Of a stretch of DNA of 64,000 nt, positions 56,985 through 64,000 are shown piece after piece. Source of the DNA: Chamaecyparis obtusa (Eukaryota; Streptophyta; Pinopsida; Cupressales; Cupressaceae); contig BSBK01006394.1 in assembly GCA_027943335.1 (NCBI GenBank), positions 558,001 to 622,000 on the forward strand, read 5' to 3'. Below the pieces are notes generated by a model that made no database searches, was not told the DNA's origin, and was given only the letters and a program-made list of their open reading frames with translations. A program made the translations under genes and the position numbers. Position 1 is the stretch's first letter. The number at the start of each line of letters is the position of its first letter.

Positions 56985-58784
56985 TTCAAAAGAGGAGGAA
57001 GAACCTCCAACTTAGCATGTTCAAATAAATATGACATATACAACCACCTTAAAAGTATTCACCTAATTATTGGAGATGTGTTTTTTCTTTGAATACTAAT
57101 TTAGATGAACATAAATCTATAGAAGAGGTGATAAATATGGATAATGCATAGTCCTAGAAAATTTATATGGATGAAGAAATGATAGATTTAAAAAGAATGA
57201 TACATGGGATCTTGTACCATTGGTTGAAGGGCAAAACATTTTTTATTGCAAATGGTTGTTTAAGAAAAATATTACTTTAGATGTAGATATTGAGAACTAT
57301 AAAGAAAGGTTGGTTGCAAGAGGTTACTCTCAATTTGAGGATGTTGATTATAATGAGATATTTTTTCTTGTTTAAAAATGACATGTATTAGATTTTTTAG
57401 TCCATTGTTGTAGCTTATGATTTTGAGGTTGAGCAAATGGATTTGAAAACTTATTTCATCCATGTTGATTTCAAGGAGAATATTTATATGACACAACCAA
57501 AGCACTATGTGGGAAAAGGTAAAAATAATTTGGATTAAAATTTTAAGAAGTCTTTGTATGGCCTCAAACAAAGTCCTAGGATGTGGTACCAAAATTTGAT
57601 ACATATGTGTTGAGTTTGGGATTTAAGTTTTCTATATCAAATCATTGTTTTTATTATATATTTGATGGTGATTATTTCCTATACATTGTAGTATGTGTTG
57701 ATATTGTATTCATTGATAAGAGGAAATGTATGATTTTAGAACTAAAGTCTCATCTTATTGCTAACTTTTGAATGAAATATCTTAGTACAGATACATACAT
57801 TATTGGGATGGCAATTAGAAGAGACAATGAATAGATTGTTATGGTCAGGCCAAATTAAGTATGTAAATTCCATTTTACAAATGTTTAACATGCCTAATTA
57901 TAGACCATTGTGTGTTCCCTTTATATTTACAATGAAGTTATTTATTTCAAATTATCCTTCATCCTCATCAAAGATGGGAGATATGAGAAAGGTGTCTAAT
58001 TAGATCATAATTGGTAGCTTGATGTATGTTATGGTTTTCACTAGTCCAAACATTTCCCAAGTAGTGAGATTTCTTTCTAGATATATGTTTAATTTTGCTA
58101 GACTTTATTGGGATACAATTAAAAGAGTCTTTAGATATTTGAAAGGTCCCTTAGAGTATTATTTTTTTTATCATGGTAATTTTACAAGAGATAAAATTTT
58201 CCTTGATATCCATGGTTATGTGGATTTAAATTGGATAGGTGATGTTGACATAAAAAGATCCACCAATGCTTATGAGTTTACTTTATTTGGTGGTACAATT
58301 AATTAGATTAGTAAATGATAGTTTTTGGTTTTTTTTTCCACTTTTGAAGTAAATTATATGGAAGCTACACATGGTTGTACATAAGTCATTTATCTTAAGA
58401 GACTATATTCAAGTATTGGAATTAAACAAGTCATAGCAATAGTTTATTGTGACAATCAAAGTGTGATATTCCTCGAGAAGAACCTAGTGTTTCATGCTAA
58501 GACCAACCACATTGATGTTCACCATCATTTTGTTTGAGATATGGTTGACAATGGTAGGGTAAAACTGGTTAAGATAGAGACTTTGATGAATGTCGCAAAA
58601 TATTTAACTAAGGATATGATCATATATAAATTTGGATGGTGTTTGGAGTCTATGGGCCTAAATATGATGTTGGTACTCCTCTTTTTGGTCTTTCAAGGTG
58701 TTTGACAAGCAAGAGAGATTCTGGGAGAATGTTGTCTCAACCTTACAATAATACAAGGTTAATTTTGATAAATGAGTGGGAGGT
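56985..58784 (+). pseudogene. Copia fragment L1: reverse transcriptase and RNase H
   Basis: Plus strand: an integrase/RT linker (about 56990, EEEEPPT-type); reverse transcriptase start (LVPLVEGQNIFYCKWLFKKN, ENYKERLVARGYSQFEDVDY near 57285-57350); a QSPRMWYQKFDTYV-like block near 57570; an open segment 57583-57771 with the YIVVCVDIVF motif (the second Asp of VDD is lost); then RNase H (LSRYMFNFARLYWDTIKRVF; KRSTNAYEFTLFGGTINWIS; CDNQSVIFLEKN; HIDVHHHFV) up to a polypurine-like gagtgggaggttg at 58774-58786. Heavily decayed. Confidence 0.87.
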
Positions 58785-59280
58785 TGCAGAGGTGAGAAAC
58801 CCCCCTTCCATGGTTTGGGAGGGATGTCCTCCACCTCCACTATGGTGGTGGATTTGAGGGCTACATGACTTGGTGATGGTTTTGGGAGAAGTTCCCCTAA
58901 AAGCCACATTCTATGTATAATTTCTCATTAAAAATATTAATCATTCATCATTAGGTCACAAATCTAACAATGGATATTTTGTGTGCTTTGTTTTCCCTAG
59001 AAGGAAACTCTATTTAATGAGATATTTTTATTATAAATTTGTGTATTGTGATGCATTCTAAGACTCTAATAGTTTTTGAGTTACTTCTAGATCTTGGCTA
59101 GCAATACTCCTATGATAAGATTTCTCTGTAGGTATATTACATAATTTTATTTTTATTTTTTTCTAAATAATTTATTGCATAGCCTTTGGAGTGTGGGGTT
59201 CTTATCTAAAAAGGTTTCCCCATGTAAACCAATGTGATGTGGTATGCATGATATTTATGTTTGCTTTTGTAACTATTATA
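58785..59280 (+). repeat. Probable 3' LTR of copia fragment L1 (right end uncertain)
   Basis: It follows the polypurine-like tract and starts TGCAGAGGTGAGAAAC. The stretch with aaaaggtttccccatgtaaa near 59209 resembles the U5 side of plant copia LTRs. No second copy is visible to fix the end. Confidence 0.45.
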
Positions 59281-60735
59281 AAGATCTAAAAAAATTATTA
59301 ACCCTCCTCTCAAGGTTAGGTTAGGGATTTTTCCTGCTACCTTGGCTTCCTTTCAAGTAGAGCCACTTAAATAATCACATCTTGATCAACCAAATCTCCT
59401 TCTTTATACATAATTGAGTTGAGGAAAGTTGAATATGGCATATATTTATTGCCTAAAAATACATGTTTTCTTTATTTTATAGGCCCTTTCTTATATTCAC
59501 AATAAATTATTAATGCCCAAACCACAATTAAGGGTGAGGTAGAGGAAACAAGTAAAAGAATACTTTCAAATAGAAGAGAAAATTTTGCATAAGTGGTTAT
59601 CGTTTATAAATTTAATAGGATCACAAGATGTGATTGTGTATATTGAGACTAAAGAGGGTGTTCATGATTTATAAGAATATCAAAATATAATAAATTCACT
59701 TAAACAAGGCCCATAGAGAAGTACATCACAACACTTCATGCTCCCCACCCCTTCCTCATATGCAACAATATACAATTTATCCTCCTTCACACTAGTATCT
59801 TCTGCATTATCCATCTCAATAGAAGGTTTTGACATGTCCTTTCCTCTTCAATTCCACTACAATGGGATCCATAGATAGCACATTGCATAATGTTCTTTAT
59901 AGCCAAAAATGGATTAAGTTAAATTTTGCAGTTAGAAAGAGACCATACTAGACACATCATTTTTACTAGCAAATAGTACAATATATGTTGAACAAGGAAT
60001 CATCATAGAATAATAGTAATGTCATTTCATCTATCAAGATTAATCAAAATAGAGATAGAATAGAAAATATTGAAACTCCTATAATTGATAAGGATGTTGC
60101 AGATATTATCCCTCAAGACTCCTAAGTTACCTAATTAAAACTTAGAAATAAAATGAGTGAAGAAGAGGTAGTATCAATGGATATTTCTATGGAAACCCTA
60201 AACTTATGGATACTTAAAGATTAGGCTACCAAGAAATAACATAAGGAGCAACAACAACTTTAGGTTTTTTTTTAAATCTTGATAACTCAAATATCATCAA
60301 TGCCAAGTCCTTGTATTGATACTTGGATTTTGATGACCAACGGTAGGGTGAAAAACTTGCATTTTTTGAAATAAAAAAATGTAGGATATGGATTTTTAGG
60401 TAGATATGGTAAAAGATAAAAGTGAAAAGAAACTATAATATGCCTTTAAATATCACAACCAAGCAACTCATATTTTGTAGTCGATGGATGATCTTATGGA
60501 GATGATGTGAGAAAAAAAATGGTGTGTATAAAAAATGGCATGCCTACTCAAAGAGAGATAAGTAAAGTGCCTTTTTAAAAAATCTTAACAATAAAATTCT
60601 TCAAGAAGCATATGAATATTTTTTGGAAAATTTCTTAAGGAAAATTTCTTTAAGAAATGTTACCTACAAAAGATCCTAGAGGACAAGATGACATCCTAAA
60701 AACTAGGCATGGCTTTAAAGACTTTGTTTATCAAG
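59281..60735. other. Unclassified AT-rich DNA
   Basis: I see no protein or RNA gene here. Some copia-like tail sequence may be present but is too decayed to name. Confidence 0.4.
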
Positions 60736-60965
60736 TTGTAATGTTGTAAAGTGTAACCCCTTAAAATTTTACACTCCTCTTTTGGGCCTTGTTTTAGTGT
60801 GTCCCCTCATAGCTCTTTCTAAGCCTACTTATGTGACCTTCGTTATCAAACTCTTGCCATATGCTATCCTATGCTTTGAGTTGTGCATGCTTCATTTTCC
60901 ACTATTCTTAGCCCATTTTGGGTGGCATTGTAGTCCCTCTAATAAAAAAATGCATATCACCTCTT
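60736..60965 (+). repeat. Repeat K, second copy
   Basis: It matches 9937-10098 plus 14319-14380 (gtaacccctt, ttttgggcctt, tagtgtgtcccc, then gtagtccctct). This copy lacks the solo LTR and so shows the empty site. Confidence 0.55.
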
Positions 60966-62508
60966 TAAATAAGTATTGGTTTTCCAAATATGAAGAATTT
61001 GATGGAGGAAATGTTTACTCGGGTGATAATTCTCATTTAAATATTATTGGCGTGGTAAAGTTAAAATTATATTTCATGGTTGAATAATAAATATTAACAA
61101 TGTGCTACATATTTGTAGTCTGAGACCAAAAATAATAATTTGTGAGCACACTAATACATTTGGGTATGCAGGTAGTTTTTCTTATGCAAGATGCAAAATG
61201 GTGAGAGGTGCTATGTTGATTACTAGAATTGTCAAAATTATCTCATTCTATAAGGTAGATGCATACATTGCTAAGTGTAATAAAAAAAATTTGAAGACTA
61301 AATTTCTAGATACTTCATTGGAAAAAGTGAGGGTTTCATCTTAAGCAAATGGCCATGGATTTTGGGTACCTAAGAGAACATTTTGTTCTAAATCAAAGTT
61401 ACCTATAGATAAGAATATGTTATAGAACTAGAGACTTGGTCACATTGGAGAGAAGGGCCTGAGGACCTTGAAAAGGAAAAACCTTATTGAAGGTTTAAAT
61501 GATTGTAATCTTGATTTTAATTTTTATGATAATTTCATTTATGTAAAACAAAATTTTATTTAATTTTAGTTGAGTTCTCATAAACTTTTTGTTGTGTTCA
61601 ATCTTATTCATCCTGATGTGTTTAGTTTTGTAGATGTTTCTTTCATTGGAAAATCCATATATTATGTTTCATTCATTGATGATTATAGAAAAAGGACATG
61701 GGTATATTTTATAAAGAGTAAATGTAATGTTTTTAGATGATTTAAAGAATTTAAAGCAATGGTTGAATTGCAAATTTGAAGGAAAATAAAAAATGTTTGA
61801 GGATTAATAATTGCAATGAATTTTTCTCTAATTATTTTGATAGGTTCTATAAATATTGTGGCATTCACAAACAAAAGACAACTATGTATTCTCCACAAAG
61901 AGTGTTGTTTCAAAAATAATGAATAGAACATTGATGGACAAGGCTAGGAGTATGTTGAGTGGTGTTGGCCTAGATATTTTGGGTTGAAGTTGTTGCCTGA
62001 ACAAACTAAAAAGGAAGATGTGATTCAACTACCTTCTACATCTGAGAAAGTTGAAATGAGACCCCTAGATAGACAAGTTGAGGAGATCTCATCAAGCTCT
62101 AAATATTTAGAAGAGGAAGAACCTCCAACTTAGCTTGTCCAAAGATATAAAAGGAAAAGACAACCACCTGAAAGGTATACTCTTCATGATTGTAGATGTA
62201 TTTTTCTTTGAACACTAGTATGGATGAACCTAGATCTATAGAAGAGGCATTAGGTTTGAATGATGCAAAATCCTAAAATATTGCCATGGATGAAGAAATG
62301 ACAGCTTCAAGAAAAAAAATGATATATGGGATCTTGTACCATTGTCTTAAGGACACAAACTTGTTGGTTGTAAATGGGTACTCAAGGAAAATATTGGTTC
62401 ACATGGAAGCATTGAAAAGTATATAGAAATTTTGGTTACAAAAGGATTCTCACAGGTTGAGGGTGTTAATTATGGTGAGATATTCTCTCCTATTGTGAAA
62501 ATGACATC
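60966..62508 (+). pseudogene. Copia fragment L2: protease tail, integrase, start of reverse transcriptase
   Basis: Plus strand: protease-side block (KYEEFDGGNVYSGDNSHLNI and LHICSLRPKI at about 60988-61130); the pre-integrase motif RLGHIGEKGLRTL near 61430; a knuckle remnant; integrase core (HPDVFSFVDV; YVSFIDDYRKRTWVYFIKSK with the first Asp near 61680; GIHKQKTTMYSPQ-like near 61865); then the linker and reverse transcriptase start (NDIWDLVPL, GCKWVLKENIG, VNYGEIFSPIVKMTS), ending abruptly at 62508. It overlaps L1 by about 400 bp of sequence and is a separate copy of the same family. Confidence 0.87.
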
Positions 62509-62812
62509 CAGCGTAATTTTTAGTGGTGAATATTTGCCTTTTGGAAAATTCTGGGAATAACGTTTCATGAAATTGGTGAATTGCGCAAGTATAGGCTGGC
62601 AAATATTCGCCTAATCTTGACACGGTAACTGCTAAATATTAATTGGAATCGCCAATTAGATTTTTCATTTGACGTTGTTGACCATCATATTCACCTATAA
62701 TTAATGTGACATGGTTCTTTTAATGGTCTCTTATTCACTAGTGATATTAATTATGAATTGCATATAAAATTTGAAATAGCCAAATGGTTTATATTGTTAT
62801 CTTAACCATGAC

Positions 62813-62944
62813 CTATTTCACCACCCGTTAATTAATTGTTTTATTGGTCCACGACATATTTCACCACCCCGCTAATTAATTGTTTTATTGGTCCACAACG
62901 TATTTTGCCAACTCGTTAATTAATTATTTTATTGACCACCACGT
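62813..62944 (+). repeat. 44-bp tandem repeat, three copies
   Basis: Three units share ttcaccacc (or ttgccaact), gttaattaatt and ttttattggtccac; the ttaattaatt cores begin at 62828, 62872 and 62916. Confidence 0.9.
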
Positions 62945-63330
62945 ATATTTATTTTTTCACCAAAAATAGCATTGATCAGGTTGGCACTTGGCACATTTTC
63001 GCCAAAAGCCCAGGAATTTGAAAATAAATAAAAATTGGAAATTTGGAATTTGGAATCATGGATTGATATAAATTCAAATAAAGTTTAGAAAACTTAAAAG
63101 TAGTCTTATCGTCCGTTGTTACAAATTTTTGGAGTCGGAGCCTGGAGGGCCAGATTTACAAATAACAATCTTGCAATAGTAAATAAAGGATTCAGCATTT
63201 TAGAGAGTCAGAAATCAGAGGAAGTAGGACAAAGGTAAACAATTATTTGTTCACATTTCACATTATTGCTATTAATTTTAATTCCTAGAGGCTAGAATCC
63301 TAGTGACTATTGAGAGGTCATTGGGTAAAG

Positions 63331-64000
63331 ATGTCGGACAAGGGTGACTATCCTGAGATTGAGTATCCTCAGGCTACTACTACTGAAGGGATTCAGATAT
63401 CAGGGGAGGTTGAGACTCAGACTTCTCACCGTGCTCAAGGCAGTGAAGAGATTGGAAAGCTAGACAAGGGTAAGACTCCTCGGGGCAGTGAAGGGCCTGG
63501 GAGGCCATCAAAATGCCCAAAACTTAAAGATACTACCATAAAGGCTTTCTTTGGAGTTGGTAATGTTTCTGCTCCATCAACATCTGCAATTGCGAGTGTA
63601 AAATCCATTCACAGTAGCTCACCAGTACCAGTACCACAAGTTGGGGTTGTCATTGAGTTAAATGAAAATCAAAATACATCAAATGAGGATAGCAATGGTG
63701 GCACGAGAGAAGATGTTATAAGGGATACGCAGAACCAGTTGGAAGAAAATGCTAGCAATGAAGATAATAATAATGTTGGTAGGAAGAAAAGAAAAAGGGA
63801 AGTAAAAATGGGGCGGGAGTGGGGAATGGAAAGAAATTTTAAGGTTTATTGGGTAGCAAAGTACTGGTTCATTGAACTAGTCCTAAGCAATGATGAACAA
63901 CCAATAGAATGCAAGTGTAAGATTTGTACCTGGAAACTTAAAAGAGAGAAGTTGCAGCTAAAGCTTGACACTATAGAAAAGCATATTGGTAATGTTTATG
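63331..64000 (+). CDS. Intact ORF, N-terminal part, zinc-finger-like (BED/transposase-type?)
   Basis: From the ATG at 63331 the frame stays open for 223 codons to the window edge, the only long uninterrupted frame in the window. Residues 1-~150 are low-complexity and acidic, with GRPSKCPKL near 55 followed by DTTIKAFFG, which resembles a PCNA-binding or transposase FF motif. A basic nuclear-localisation-like run GRKKRKREVK lies at about 150-160. Then comes a compact segment (YWVAKYWFIELVL) followed by ECKCKICTWK (Cys at 194, 196 and 199) and TIEKHIGNVY (His 218), a C2..H pattern suited to a BED or TTF-type finger as found at the start of hAT-derived transposases and host proteins. The upstream gt..ag pair at 63234-63285 is too short to be a convincing intron. 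The C-terminal catalytic part is outside the window, so family assignment is tentative. Confidence 0.6.
   Translation, partial: MSDKGDYPEIEYPQATTTEGIQISGEVETQTSHRAQGSEEIGKLDKGKTPRGSEGPGRPSKCPKLKDTTIKAFFGVGNVSAPSTSAIASVKSIHSSSPVPVPQVGVVIELNENQNTSNEDSNGGTREDVIRDTQNQLEENASNEDNNNVGRKKRKREVKMGREWGMERNFKVYWVAKYWFIELVLSNDEQPIECKCKICTWKLKREKLQLKLDTIEKHIGNVY

Larger units (their letters stand above)
62509..64000 (+). mobile_element. Possible left end of a DNA transposon (hAT-like?)
   Basis: Copia reverse transcriptase sequence stops at gacatc (62508) and new sequence starts CAGCGTAATTTTTAG. The next 500 bp repeat short ggcgaa/ttcgcc-type motifs in both orientations (gtgaatatttgcc, ggcaaatattcgcc, atcgccaat, ttttcgccaaaa) and a 44-bp tandem repeat, then a long intact ORF follows. 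hAT elements often start CA(G)G and have subterminal motif clusters, but the right end and the 8-bp duplication are outside the window. Confidence 0.4.

Noticed and set aside
63234..63286. 5' UTR intron upstream of the intact ORF
   Set aside because: A gt..ag pair exists, but at about 53 bp it is shorter than usual plant introns.

Overview
The window looks like plant nuclear DNA from a large, repeat-rich genome. It is AT-rich and almost entirely made of nested, decayed LTR retrotransposons of the Ty1/copia and Ty3/gypsy (Tat-type) classes. No rRNA, tRNA, CRISPR, operon or recognisable host housekeeping gene is visible. Many in-frame stops are explained by C-to-T or G-to-A changes, as expected for old, methylated plant repeats. 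A large-genome seed plant (possibly a gymnosperm) is an inference; the species cannot be named from sequence alone.

Layout. 1-~4890: 3' half of a + strand gypsy element (RNase H tail, integrase, 3' UTR, LTR from 3671). ~4891-9854: 3' part of element A (+), with an unusual lysine-rich ORF2 and a 3' LTR (8630-9854). 9855-15887: unclassified DNA carrying a solo LTR (10099-14318, target duplication CTAAC), which is itself interrupted by short non-autonomous element F (11451-13938, TGGAT). 15888-28629: element I (-), flanked by CATAG/CAGAG; it encodes a coiled-coil/zinc-knuckle ORF1 and the same ORF2 family, and holds a 4.6-kb LTR-like element J (17184-21787, TACAT) and a 331-bp TRIM (27502-27832). 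28635-30664: old ~235-bp tandem repeats. 30665-35356: internally deleted copia element C (-). 35357-~36320: copia fragment D (-). ~36320-41064: element B (-), with 5' LTR, ORF1 carrying a five-knuckle array, and ORF2. 41065-43045: LTR plus gag start of copia element E (-), into which B inserted. 43046-48967 and 55387-~56980: gypsy Tat element H (-), split by element G (48968-55386, +), which has two LTRs, a nearly matching target duplication and a protease/G-patch/zinc-finger ORF but no reverse transcriptase. ~56985-62508: two decayed copia fragments of one family, with unclassified DNA between. 62509-64000: possible left end of a DNA transposon with the only long uninterrupted reading frame (63331 to the window end), carrying a C/H zinc-finger-like segment.

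The main candidate for something undescribed is the group A, B and I. These are three separate LTR elements that lack protease, integrase, reverse transcriptase and RNase H, yet share a large second ORF with a conserved ~300-residue core and a long charged tail; the two copies that keep their 5' half (B, I) also show a coiled-coil plus zinc-knuckle ORF1. They look like a coding but non-autonomous lineage that must borrow its enzymes from partner copia elements such as C and E, whose initiator-tRNA-Met-type primer sites match theirs.
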